Source: Neoarius graeffei | Lineage: Eukaryota > Chordata > Actinopteri > Siluriformes > Ariidae | Assembly: GCF_027579695.1 (NCBI RefSeq) | Contig: NC_083578.1 | Coordinates: 4,878,460-4,942,459, forward strand | DNA: 64,000 bases | Direction of reading: 5' to 3' | In this document: piece after piece, positions 1 through 11,414 of the stretch | Layout: each line of letters starts with the position of its first letter | Numbering within the stretch: position 1 is the stretch's first letter | The notes under the pieces: generated by a model | Database searches by the model: none | The model's input: the letters and a program-made list of their open reading frames with translations, nothing else | What the model was told of the DNA's origin: nothing | Position numbers and translations under genes: made by a program

Positions 1-1193
1 TCCCGGAGTGAGCTGAGGGTTGTTGCTAAAACCCGGAACGGAATGGGACATATCGCTTGGACAGTGACCTCCCTGCGGTTGTTGCTAAAACCGGTGATGT
101 CCCGTCCCGGGTTTTAGTAATTGCCTGAGCCGAGCAGTAATGGTGGAGTACTCAGTATGGAGAAAATGGAGAATGAGTGGAGCAGCCGTCTGATTTCTCC
201 GCTGGATATGCTCTCCTCAGCAGCAATATCTCGCCCTTACAATACGTGGAAGAAGTGAATGAATGGAGAACTGAACGAACAACTGAAAGTCAGATTGTTT
301 GAAAACAATCGGCCACAAGATCGGCCTTCAAGAAGAAACAACACAGACGGGTAAGCTCCGACTCTCATTTGAATAAAAAAAAAAAAACACTCGTTGTTTA
401 CCTGCATTTAGATTAATATGTGTGACTTGTATTGTGTGTTTAAGTTACCGGTATAAGATTATTTAATTTGCTTCAGAATGTGATTGTCTCAGTTCATCTG
501 ATTATTTAATGAGCCTTTTACATTTTATCAGTGAAAATGCATGCATATACATGTATGTTGCATAAGTTATAACACCCATCCTGTTTTAATGAGCATCAAC
601 CCACAATCAGTGAAGTCAAATCAGTCTTAGTTGAGCGAGTCGGTAACGCTATTTCTTATTTTCACCATAAATGTTATTCATATGACCTTTTGGTCTATAG
701 CTGTAAAAGGCCTCAGCCTTAAAACCGGTTACCGCAGTGATGTTATGCACTCAGGGCTGGCTGGCTCAGCGCGGCAGCTTGAACGCTGACTTTGTGGTTG
801 ATTTTAACTCTCAGAAATATGTATTTTTTTATTCCCATTTATGCAGCATACAAGAGTCAAGGATGGAGATACTATCCACTCAGAAATTTATTTAAACATA
901 AAGGTTCTGCGTATTTCCTTTAAGACAGTTTTACAGGTTTGTTATTTTAACTTTATGGTCATCTGTAATTTGATGTTGAACTGTATTGTGTGCTCCTGAG
1001 GTGTGACTGATATTTAATCTGCTCTCACTGAAATCCATGTAAGTGGGGTGGACTGAACAAGCAGATCAGTATAATGGTTTTCAAAACCATTTTGATGATA
1101 AAACTGGAATTGCATGTAATTTATCCTGACTGAAGAGCAATAAGTTACACTCACTAAAAAAAATACACTGGCTTAACTTAAAACTAGATAGAA
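1..1193. other. Non-coding region with an inverted-repeat segment
   Basis: No gene is recognisable. Within the first 120 bases, 'gttgttgctaaaaccc' type sequence near 18-40 pairs with the 'cccgggttttag' sequence near 106-117, forming an inverted repeat typical of a small DNA element. A purine-rich stretch up to about 350 ends in a plausible splice donor (gtaagc), so an exon of a repeat-borne gene is possible but I cannot identify a protein. From 360 to 1193 the sequence is AT-rich and I see nothing further in it. Confidence 0.4.
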
Positions 1194-1218
1194 CTCGACG
1201 CCAACGGCGCTGATGGGG

Positions 1219-1741
1219 ATGCCTCCGCCTGGTAGACTACACGCCTTATTAAGTTGTGATTTGGGAATGGACATTTGACCTCACAGTAATCTTGACCTGG
1301 TGAAATTACTTGTATTAGCCTTGGAGATATTGTGTTCACAAGGCTTTCGGACAGACATTTGACCTCACAGTGACCTTGACCTTAGACCTTTTGATCTCAA
1401 AATCTAATCATTTATCCTTGTCCCCAAATGCACAAATGGTGAAAGTTTGGTGAAATTCCTTTGATTTGCCTTGGAGATATTGTGTTCACAAGGTTCTTGG
1501 ACAGACATTTGACCTCACAGCAACCTTGACCTTAGACCTTTTGATCTAAAAATCTAATCAGTTCATGTTTGTCCCAAAGCACACAAATGGTGAAAGTTTG
1601 GTGAAATTCCTTTCATCAGCCTTTGAGATCACGTTCACAAGGTTTCGGGACGGACGCACGCACGGACGGACGGACGGACGCACGGACAGATGGACAACCT
1701 GAAAACATAATGCCTCCTGCACCTTACGGTGGCGGAGGCAT
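1219..1741. mobile_element. Non-autonomous MITE-like element with 11-bp TIRs
   Basis: The ends are perfect inverted repeats: atgcctccgcc at 1219-1229 and its complement at 1731-1741. Internally about three imperfect direct copies of a unit containing 'gacatttgacctcacag' start near 1269, 1351 and 1503. A short acggacgg-type tandem tract follows at about 1650-1690. There is no coding capacity. The layout (short TIRs around an internally amplified tandem repeat) matches non-autonomous DNA elements common in fish; the superfamily is not determined. Confidence 0.65.
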
Positions 1742-3437
1742 AAAAATTAAGGTAACAATTTGCATGGACATTTGCTAAACCCTTTGTACCATCAAAAGCA
1801 CCAACAATGGGCACGCAAATATCATAACTGAACCTTGGAGCAATGGAAGAAGATCACCTGGTCAGATCATCATGTTATTATATCTTAACATCATGCTAAA
1901 ATGATGGACAGCTCATTTAAAACCAATGGGACTGATTTCAGCTTTTCAGCTGTCTAAAGCGCATCATTTTACAGCATCATCATTTTCATGCTCCACTGGG
2001 ATTTAATCAGAGTTTCCTGCCCTGTTCCATCTTCTTCAAACCAACATTATATTATTACGCCTCTTATTCAACAGGACATCACTATAATGTATTTAAAGAA
2101 TAAGTGTTTCTTTATTCTTTAGACATTCATGGCAGGCTGTTCAACATATTTTTTTCTGAGAAACTGATGATGTAATAATATCCCTGCCCTGTGATTGGCT
2201 CACATTTGGAAATGGTTTCAGTGAACTTCTCCAAGATGCGTGTTGAGTAACTGTGGGACTTTTTTTTTTTTAGCATAAAGTCTGCTGTCTCTCTCAGAAA
2301 AAAAAGAGTACTTAACTGTACCGTTCTTTATTGCTGGAGGGGTACCTTTTGTACCTTTATTATGTATCTTTCAAATGGAAATATGGAAATAGCATACTTT
2401 AATGGAAGGTACATAATTAGACTGGAATTACCTTTAAAGCTGTAAAGGCACAACATTTGCACCTTTCAGTGCATATAAATAATGTTGAATTGGATTTAAT
2501 GTGTACCGTTGCTGGAAATTTTAAATATTAATTTTAAAAAAAAACCTCCATACACCAACAAATAGCCATAGTGTCATTGTACACATTTAAATGACAAGTC
2601 TAATATTTCAGTAGTTTGAATAGGATTATGTTAAGGGGTACAATAAATATTGTACTATGTGATTCCTCTCTCCTTAATATTTTTGGAGAAAATAGCAAAG
2701 CAATCAGCCATCTGTCAACTTAATGCAACCTTTACATGAGCTAAATGAGTCAGAGGTTCAGTTCCTCCATGTTTTGTGATTCCCTCTTTCTTCATCTGAC
2801 CTCATGCATACATATGAACACATACAGCACAAACACAGTGACGTCTAGTGGAGATACTGAGGCATCAGTGTTCATTTCAAATACATAATAGTACAGTACA
2901 GAGTTCATACAGTTTGAAAAACAGCCTTTCAATCCAATTCAAGGTTACAGATATGTTCTTTATTTATCTTTTAGAGAGGCCGTGAACATAAGAGAAAGGA
3001 ACAGAGCTGACAAAGTGTGACCTTTGAAAGTGTTGGTGGATTTGATTGAGGGGAAAGTCCTGAAATATTCAGACTGTGTATTATTTTGTTTTACCGGTTG
3101 AGTTGTTGTGAGCATTCTGTAAAGTGCCTGTTGGAGAAATAAAGCAAGACCCAAAGCTAAGTCAAAATCTGCTGATCTCCTGAGTCCTCCTTCCCATCCA
3201 CCTGCACACATACCAGGTTCGACAGTCTTTATATACAGGAAATTATTGCATAAAAAATCTCTTCCTTATCTGACAAAGTTCGTAAATAAAGAGCTACATA
3301 TCACTGAACCAAGCACTCCCAATCTTTTTGCAGTCAGGAACAATTTTAACTGTAGAATAAACTTCACAGATCCCCACCAAACATATCATTATTGGAATGT
3401 GAACAATACTATTTTGGATATTTATTTTTTCAGTATC
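1742..3437. other. AT-rich intergenic sequence, nothing recognised
   Basis: Only short shadow reading frames occur. A 'gggtacc' and 'ggtacaataaa' style segment around 2335-2660 looks like a dispersed repeat, but I could not define its ends. No exon, RNA gene or conserved protein is seen. Confidence 0.35.
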
Positions 3438-3774
3438 ATAAACCCTGGTTGTGCAGTGGTTAGCACTGTTGCCTCACAGCAAGAAGGTTCTGGGTTCGAC
3501 CTTGTGGCCAGCTGGGGTCTTTCTGTGTGGTGTTTCCTCCAGGTTTTCTGATTTCCTCCCACAGTCCAAAGACATGCAGATTAGATCAACTGGCTCCTCT
3601 AAATTTCCCATTGGTGTGAATGTGAGTGTGATGGCTGTTCATCTCTGTGTTAGTCCTGCGATAGACTGGTGAGCTGCCCAGGGTGAACTCCGACTCTCAC
3701 CTGAAATCATCTGGGATTGGCTTCAGGAACCCCCTCAACCCTGATAGATAAACAATATACATAATGGATGGATA
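3438..3774 (+). repeat. tRNA-headed SINE, copy 1 (divergent)
   Basis: The head carries a Pol III A-box-like 'gcagtggttagcactg' and a B-box-like 'gggttcgacc', followed by the body shared with four other copies in the window (ccacagtccaaagacatgc, gtgaatgtgagtgtg) and an 'ataatggatggata' tail. It is more diverged than the other copies and I could not define a target duplication, so it is probably older. It resembles the Mermaid-type SINEs of catfish (family name by memory). Confidence 0.75.
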
Positions 3775-6212
3775 GTTTAATTATTACTGATTATGCTTCA
3801 CAGACCCCCAGGGTGTCCTCAGATAACATTTTGAGAAGCATTGCATTAAATCAGTAAAGGCCCTCAGCATTTTATTAAAATTATTTGATGGTATAATATA
3901 CACTCAGACTATCAGACCTCTGGTTTGAACCTAAGCTTGGTTTATTGTTTGTGTGGAATTTTGCATGTTCTCCCTGAGTTCCAGAGATTCTCCTAGGATT
4001 TCTTTTATCTTTTTTTCATGTTATTGCACTGGGGTAAATCACAACCCACAATTATCCATGTTATTATATTTTATGTTGTGGTGATGATGATGATGATGAT
4101 GATGATGATTAGCCTGTTTGACTGGTCACTTGAACCGAAATGTGTTCAAATAAAACCTCAATCACTATTGAGGATGAAAAGGAAAAAGAGAAGACAATTT
4201 TACCAGAAGCAGCTTTAACAGAAATGTACAAATCAAAGTGAGTGAGCTAGCCAGTTAGCCGACATGCTATAAAATGAGTGAAGCTTCTTCAGGAGTGATT
4301 TCCACTACAGGAGCAAAACTGAACAGAACATTTGTTCACATTGTGTCTGAAATGTGAGTTACTACGACACTATACAGTTACTTTGTCAGATACGATATTA
4401 ATTTCTTCTTTACAGTCTTGTTGTAAAAAGGAAATTTGGCGGTTGGGATTAGCTACAGCACTCGGCCTGCAGTTTTGTGTCTACAGCTGAATCACGGCCA
4501 TGTGGATATTTAGTATCACCACGCTCCTGTGAGTTCGTTATTGCTTAATTATCGCCCGCTTGAATGGATCTCAAACGAGTGGCCACTATTTTCCTGGCAT
4601 TATAAATAAAAAAAAAAAACTGATTCAAAACTATGTCCATGTTAGATGTTTTTATAGACTCAAACTAAAGCAACAAATTTCATTAAATTCAGAAAAGTAT
4701 GATTTCAGGAGCCATAAAAACAAAGTCAGTTTTTTTTCTCCTAAAAATCAGAGGACTCTTGATTCTGCAGCTTTCGGTCTTCTTTCTTCTTCGCTCATCT
4801 CCTCCTCAGGACAATCATCAGAAAGAGACACGGCCAGATGAGGTGTCATGAACAAACAAATGAATATTACTGTTCTTGATTATTTATTTTTTCAGACTTA
4901 TTAGATCATAGATTTGATTATTCACTACTCAGTATCATGATAACTTTCATATTTCTTGATAAAAATCATGTTAAATTATCTGACTGAGCCCGAGTCAGAA
5001 GTCAGTGATAAGTGTACGATCTGTCTGAAAACCACTGAAACTAAACACTATACCTCAGTACAATTAAAATAAAATCCATCCACTGTTCAGTAAATATCTG
5101 CTAGCTCATGAGCTGTTAATTAGCAGCAAAAGCTAGCTACATAAATGGAGGTTACCTTCGCAACAGACCAATTTCCATATTATATCTGTTGGAGTGACAA
5201 CTGGTTCTGCCACGTTTGCCAAAATTTCCAGAACTCCAGTCTGGCACACTGAATTATGGGATTGTCTTCTGACTGGGACAGTCCTTTTCTCAGGAGCGCA
5301 CAGATGCTGCCCCAAGAACGCTGCCTACACAGCATGCCGTCTTCCGACTGGAACGCACCAGTCCTTCAGTGCACTTGGAATTAAACATTTAATTGTGGTT
5401 TTCTACTGGACTACTGGTTGAGATGTGTCTGTGCAAAAAGTGAAACATAGTTCAGTTCAGGAACCCTTGTGGGTTTTTTTTTAGAAACACTAAAGTAAAA
5501 GATGTGGGAATTTGACTACGCAGGCCGCCACACATATAATGTGCACTACAGAGTGTATACAGTGTTTACACAATGCTATTTAAGACCGTCTGTAGTGAAC
5601 TGTACAGAACACCACAGCAGATTTATTCACAAGAAAAGAGACGCCAGTACGTGTTTACTGACAAAACTACTTACGGTACAGATATCACTTCTAGCACAGA
5701 CACTTTGTTTATTTTGTTTTTATTGTTATAAAATGTGTACGATGCCAAACATAAAATAGAACAGGATACACAGCTTTTCATTTCTTTCTTTCTTTTTTAA
5801 TTCCAACCCCCTTTTTCTATGTCAAGAACAAAAGCTCAAAATTTCAGGAGCTGTAAAAATTAATGTCATTGTTGTTTGTTTAACCTTTGAAACCTAAACT
5901 TTTATTTTGTTTTATTATTTCAGACCCCACCCCCTTTTTTTTTACTATTTCAGGCACAAAAGCTCAAAAATTCAGGAATTATTATTATTATTATTATTGT
6001 TGTTGTTGTTGTTTTGTTTGTTTGACCTTTGAAACCTAAAGACTATTCAGGATTTTAATATTGCTCTGATTTCTCGCTTTCTCTCCTGCTTGCTTTTCAT
6101 TTCTTCCTTTTTGTGCTCCCAGTGTTTTAATTCTTTGTGTTTGTAATGATCAGCGCACCTCAGTATGGAAAGAGTAAAGGATCAGGAATTGTGAAACTCA
6201 CTTGAGTGTCTG
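3775..6212. other. Upstream flank of the class II alpha gene; simple repeats only
   Basis: It contains an (ATG)n microsatellite at 4081-4109 and ATT/GTT repeats around 5975-6015. The segment 4440-4620 has the look of a dispersed repeat. No protein similarity is recognised in any frame. Confidence 0.4.
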
Positions 6213-6254
6213 CCTGAACCCAGCTGACTGTGAGGAGAGAACTGATCTGATTGG
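6213..6254 (+). promoter_or_regulatory. MHC class II X-X2-Y box promoter module (alpha gene)
   Basis: An X-box-like CCTGAACCCAGCTG (6213-6226) overlaps an X2-like TGACTGTG (6225-6232). The Y box CTGATTGG, an inverted CCAAT, is at 6247-6254. X start to Y start is 34 bp, the spacing I recall for the human DRA promoter. The X2 octamer is identical to the one upstream of the beta gene here. RFX, CREB and NF-Y/CIITA are the known factors for such modules. The X box itself is a weak match to the consensus, so the call rests mainly on spacing and the shared X2. Confidence 0.55.
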
Positions 6255-6368
6255 ATGATTTATTTATCACTGACTCTGCACTCGGCTGTATTTCTGTCTC
6301 TATTCAGTGTGTGGAAGTCAGTGACAAGTGAATTCATCTGAGCTGCTGGTTTACTGACAAACTTCAGG

Positions 6369-8769
6369 ATGAAATTATTTCTCATCTTTTTCACACTAAT
6401 GTGTGTGAGGGACACTGAATCACAGTGTAAGTGAGATATTTATTTATGTGTAAATTTGCTGTAATATTTTTGCCCAGTGGTAATTAGAAGAGTGTATATA
6501 AAGTGTTAATGGTGGTGTTTTGGTTATTCAGCTGTAGAGCTTGATTTAAATGAGACAGATCGTTTCAGATCATCACAAAAATGATGTGATTTTGTCAGTG
6601 ATAATGATGTTTTTATCTCACTGTAGTAACAGGCTGCTGCAGTTTGAACGTGTGTGTGTGTGTGTGTGTTTCTCCAGTTAAACATCATGAACTGCAAATA
6701 ATCGAATGCTCAGAGAAGAATAAGGAGTATATGTTAGGGGCCGATGGAGATGAGCGGTTTTATGCCGATTTTGAGAAGAAGAAAGGAGTGATAATGCTGC
6801 CTCCCTTCGCTGATCCGATTGGGTTCCCCGGATTCTATGAGTCTGCTGAGGCTAACCTGGCCACCTGCCAACAAAACTTAAAGCTGCTCACAAAGGACTT
6901 TAAAGACCGGCCGGTGCCACAGGGTGAGAAACTCAGTGTTTATAGGAGCACAAATTGACCTTGACGATATTGAGTCTAAAATGATTTTCCAGCATGAAGA
7001 TGTGAGATTTGTTGTAGATTTGACTGTAAATCACTGTCCATTACACTGTCAGTAAACTACAGGAACAATCACAGTCTCCAGCCTGTAAAGCTCTCATTTA
7101 CTGTACAATACTCTAATCTCACAGCCGACACTACAGCACTGCTGTCTCACACTATTTTCATTTCATAAAGGCTTTTTATTCGACTAAAACATCCCAGAAT
7201 GCACCACATCATCACAGCAGCTGTTTGCTTCGCCCCGAACACAAACTATTTATCAGTTAAATTTATAGAAATGAAGAAAGTTCTCTCTGAACAGACTAAC
7301 TGTTGAAGTGTGGGGTTTGTAAATCTAAATAAATCTTTGCTTTTATTTCTATCCCCAACACACACACACACACACACACACACACCAATTATGGATTATG
7401 GAGCTGAAGGTAGATTTTATAATTGACTTGCTAGAAAATGTGAAGATGATCTGAGGCAGTAGGATGGCACATTACTCAGTCGTGAACACAAGCAGAGGGT
7501 TTATTTGTAAATAGTCATGTTCCATGTTCTTTCTCTGGCATCTGTTTATCATCTATAAATGCTGAATGAAGTGTAATCCATTACATTTTATGTTTAATAA
7601 ACCTGTAATTAAGCTGCTGTCCTCAGAATTCACGTTTAAAATCATAGCTTAGATTCCAGATTCCTGTTGGTTATTATTATATGGACACGAGTGTTTTACT
7701 GGGAAATACACCACTCATATTTTTCATAGGAGCTACATCCGGGACCTGAGTAACACAGTCTCCAATATCTTCACTCATGAGGAAATTAATGGATTGTTTT
7801 GATAAATTTAGGGACTTTTTGTTTGTGAATGTGTCGATAGAATAAAAAGAAAATCACACAATAAAAACTTGCATTTTTCGTACAAAATACATCGTGGATC
7901 TGAGTGACATAATTCCTGATATTTCACTCTGATGATGTCACTCCCAGTGTTTTCCCACTGACTAGATGTGTGTTGTCAAAATGGTGAACCGTTTCAAAAT
8001 GTAAATACTTTTGATTAACTTGGTGGGGTTTTTTTGGATATGTTCATATAATACAAATAATATTACACATTGGCTTGAAGATATCAAGTTTATTTTCTCA
8101 TGTTGAAAAATATTTCACTCGTTCGCTTCGCTCCCTCATGATGTATCCATTCACCACTCAAAGATAAACTTCATATCTTCACACCACCATGTAACATCCT
8201 CTATATATCGACAGCCAGAAGAAATAATGAACGCATCACAGTCTCAGAGTCATAACAATGGTGCACATGTGCTTTATATTTTTCTCCAGATGCCCCACAA
8301 AGCTCCATCTATCCCAAACAAAAGATGCAGCTGGGTTCAGAGAACATGCTCATCTGTCATTCCGCACGATTTTTCCCTCCACCTGTTACTGTACGCTGGA
8401 CCAAAAACAGTGTGGATGTGACGGAACAATCCACACTCAGCCGCTATTACCCGAATAAGGACAAAACCTACAACCAGTTCTCCCACCTGCCCTTCACTCC
8501 ACAGGAAGGAGACGTTTACACCTGCACGGTGGAGCACAAGGCCCTGGAGACGCCCAACACCAAGACATGGGGTGAGACGGAGAGTTTAACTACTGATTCA
8601 GTCTTTCCTTAGAGTAGAAGTAAGTGTGTGTGTGTGTGTGTGTGTAGAGGTGGATGTTGAGCTTCCCAGTGTGGGTCCCTCTGTGGTCTGTGGAGTGGGT
8701 CTGGCTGTCGGACTGCTCGGAGTCGCTACTGGAACTTTCTTCCTCGTCAAAGGAAACAGATGTAACTGA
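6369..8769 (+). CDS. MHC class II antigen alpha chain
   Basis: Exons: 6369-6426, 6678-6923, 8290-8571, 8648-8769; all introns are GT-AG and phase 1, giving 235 aa. Exon 1 encodes a hydrophobic signal peptide. Exon 2 encodes the alpha-1 domain with a cysteine pair (IIEC and ATCQ), as in teleost alpha chains. Exon 3 encodes the alpha-2 immunoglobulin domain (CHSARFFPPPVTVRW ... YTCTVEHKAL). Exon 4 encodes the connecting peptide, a glycine-rich transmembrane segment (GLAVGLLGVATGTFF) and a tail of only a few residues (LVKGNRCN). A further 3'-UTR intron is likely (about 8779 to 8857), with an AATAAA at 9134-9139. The product would pair with a beta chain such as the one at 46622 to present peptides to CD4 T cells. 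The frame is intact. The teleost lineage (DA, DB, DE) is not assigned. Confidence 0.93.
6649..6670 (+). repeat. (TG)n tract at the acceptor of alpha intron 1
   Basis: A run of about ten TG dinucleotides directly precedes 'tttctccag', so it occupies the polypyrimidine-tract region of the exon 2 acceptor. Confidence 0.9.
7360..7385 (+). repeat. (CA)n microsatellite in alpha intron 2
   Basis: An uninterrupted CA dinucleotide run inside the 1366-bp second intron of the alpha gene. Confidence 0.9.
8624..8647 (+). repeat. (GT)n tract forming the acceptor of alpha intron 3
   Basis: The GT repeat runs directly into the terminal 'tag' of the 76-bp intron 3. There is almost no conventional polypyrimidine tract before the exon that encodes the transmembrane segment. 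Confidence 0.85.
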
Positions 8770-10220
8770 CACTTCAGGTAACAACTCGAATAAAACATTA
8801 TATATATAATATTTAATACACTGTTTCTCCCTGATACACCTGTTTCTGTGTTTTCAGCCAGAAGTAAAGCGTTCGGAGAAGGTTTAGATTCTGACCATGA
8901 ATTCTCATTTTAATTTTTCACCGAGGAAACTGTTCATCCACTAGAGTTTAATTCATCTGTTAAACCATGTAAGGTTTTTTAATATGAAGTTACTTGTTCC
9001 ACTGTACACCTGTTTTGAATTTCTTATCTCTGTGCAGAAATCTGTTAAGTCTTTCTTTTCCAATTTATGTAAAGTCTAATTAATATTAGATGATGGAAAT
9101 GAAAAGGAATGAGTGCCTGCAAATAATTAAAGAAATAAACTTTATTCCATGAATGTGAACGATCATGTGATTTCTGTTTCCACATAGATTATACATTCAG
9201 TAACTCGTTCCACCAGTAAAAATCTCTGTATTAGTCTAGTTTGGAAATATACTGTCACAATCATTACAGAAAAATCACACACACGTAACATATTTCAGAT
9301 GTAATATAGAAATATATATGTAAATGCATTCCACTTTGTTATGCCCTTAAATTGCATGTGTGAAAAAGTGAAAACAATGTACGATCACATTTGAGATTTT
9401 ATAAGTGTGAGAAAATCATATCTGAAAATGAAAACCACTCATAAAAAAGTGTGAATCATAAAGTGTTTAAAAACCTGTAAAATGTTCATGTGATTCTTCA
9501 CACAGTGAAGTGACAACAAACCGACTCATGACTTCGTTTTCTTATGACTGATGATTGTTGCCAGTCTGAATTTTTGTAAATGTCCTAAAGTTAAATCAGG
9601 TAAATGCCTTCAACTCCTCCACAAACTGACCAATCATCAATCTTGCTCCAGCATTTTTTCTCTTAAAGAGCAAATCACCTTTAGTAGAGCAAACCCTGGA
9701 GGAAGAGAGCACAGGGTCACACAGGCAATCAAGTTTAGATAACCTGCTCACTGCAGTGCCTTCAACATAAACTTATTTTTATTCCCGTCTCAGGTTCTTG
9801 GGAGCGTTCTGATAGTTTAAAGTTTAAATATAAATTTAGCATGAAACTTCCTACAGTGTTAAACTGTGAACAGCTGCATTGGAACTAAAACCAGTCCAGT
9901 TACTTTACTGTAAATATGATTGCAGAGCCAGAGGCTACATGTATGAAGGACTCCATATTACACTCTTCTACATGCTCACATTTGAACTGGTTAATTTCAA
10001 GGTGTATCACAAAGATGCTTGTGATCACATACACATTTAGAGAATGAGACGATATATTTATCTGGGATTTCTTATGAATACACAATGAAGCAGTTTACTG
10101 TTACCAGTACAGTAACCATGATGGGCAACATGAGAAATAGATGTGTTTAGAGGACATTATAGATGACCTACAACCATGTGATCAAAATGTGCTACGTCAT
10201 GAGCGTCTGATATGATGGTG
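8770..10220. other. 3' UTR of the alpha gene and downstream flank
   Basis: 8770-9139 is the probable 3' UTR, with a donor 'caggtaac' near 8778, an acceptor 'ttttcag' near 8857 and AATAAA at 9134. From 9140 to 10220 the DNA is AT-rich and only short unsupported frames are present. Confidence 0.5.
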
Positions 10221-10315
10221 GATATACAAAGTTCTACAAAAATGGTCTCCAGAGCTGCATCAAACGATGGGAGAAATGCATAACTCTGGGTGGTTCCTAT
10301 GTAGAGAAAGACTAA
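10219..10315 (+). pseudogene. C-terminal scrap of a mariner-family transposase
   Basis: The frame reads YTKFYKNGLQSCIKRWEKC and continues to GGSYVEKD before a TAA at 10313-10315. This matches the C-terminal 'RWxKCIxxxGxYxE' ending typical of mariner-type transposases (family knowledge). Nothing upstream extends it, so it is a short orphan fragment. Confidence 0.55.
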
Positions 10316-10609
10316 TAACTGTCCCAAGTTTCGTTGCTCTACTGCTATGGGAAGTGGGTCAGGGGCATTACTTATTGAACGCCCCTCGGTTCATTGCTAA
10401 TGTGGTAAATGACACTTCTAGCTGCAAATGTCTGGTTTTGGGTGCAATATCTACATAGGTGTATGGAGCACTTGCATGTGACGTCACAGCCGATCCAGAT
10501 TGTGACAGACGCCATCTTGTCGGTCAAACGCCATATTTCCGCCTTCTACTTCTGGTTCTACTTCTACCTTTTCTTCTGGAAAACCCTACTATATACAATT
10601 CTACTACAA

Positions 10610-11041
10610 TGGCTGCGGCTACAAGCTCTCCCTACCTGTGCACGTTTATGTTTTTTGTGTGTATTTTTGCGTGTTGTTCATCTGTACCGGACTTCAGTAT
10701 CCACTACAACTGTATGGACTTACTGGACATTGGTTTCCAGCAGAAAATGATGGTTTGTAGCGATTTCCATCGCATGTACAACATTCCGGATGAGATAGTG
10801 AGACTAGCAGGGTCTCCGTGGATTGTTATCAGAAGCAAAGCAAAGGAGGCGGCGCCGGGAGAGGAAGCAAAAGCGAGGCTGCAGAGCTGGCCTGTTGACT
10901 AAGCTCAGAAAACAGCCACTCAAATCTCCACTGCTAAGCCTCTACCTCTCCAACGCCAGATCCATGGTAAACAAAACGGACAATTTGGAATTACAGCTGG
11001 AATTACCTTATTCTATAATCGGCTGGTCAGTGCTATACTAG
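10610..11041 (+). pseudogene. LINE ORF2 5' fragment (pre-endonuclease region)
   Basis: The reading frame from the ATG at 10610 gives a hydrophobic start, then ...PDEIVRLAGSPWIVI. After a frameshift near 10830 it continues as RRRERKQKRGCRAGLL and LSLYLSNARSMVNKTDNLE. This is the basic linker and 'NARSxxNKxDELE' start of the endonuclease domain known from fish non-LTR retrotransposons. It ends before the catalytic endonuclease motifs, so it is a truncated, frameshifted fragment. Confidence 0.6.
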
Positions 11042-11066
11042 ATACTGATATAAATAGTGTTAGTAC

Positions 11067-11414
11067 TCAATACTTAAGTGACTTACCCGTCCAATGAGGA
11101 TAGTTATTTTCTTGTTTACAAGATGCCACATCTGAGTCGCTGACAAATCCTGAATTTCTGTAAAGATAACTGTCCAGAGATTTATAAGCACACAGTGCTT
11201 CACCACTGAACAGCGAGGGAAAGTTAATGAGGTAATTATACACATCTGGGTATTCCACCTCTGGCAGTTCAATATCCACTGACACGGTCGTGAAAACTAC
11301 GTCCGGTAAGCAATAAGGGTCACTAATCTGTAGATCGTTTATTTTAGACATATATCTAGTTATCTGTTCATTAGAAAAATGAGCCGTGTAGTCCGTCGGT
11401 TGAAATTGATCCAT
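11067..11414 (-). pseudogene. N-terminal exon of a SWIM/YqaJ-type transposon protein
   Basis: The frame starts MDQFQPTDYTAHF (ATG at 11414) and includes YPDVYNYLINFPSLFSGE and KSLDSYLYRNSGFV. These are familiar from fish proteins with a SWIM zinc finger followed by a YqaJ-like nuclease, encoded by ISL2EU-type Harbinger relatives. A splice donor GTAAGT lies just downstream of the conserved part (about 11087, - strand). No following exon is present, so only the first exon survives. Confidence 0.5.

Noticed and set aside
3438-3520. tRNA gene
   Set aside because: The A/B-box-like head belongs to a SINE. A foldable tRNA with acceptor stem and anticodon arm is not present.
3451-3672. Small reading frames over SINE copies (also at 39189-39506, 51931-52419, 52952-53344)
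   Set aside because: They follow the SINE body and occur in several copies on different strands. They are not genes.
5133-5421. Overlapping 60- and 75-codon frames on both strands
   Set aside because: No start context, splice support or recognisable domain was found.
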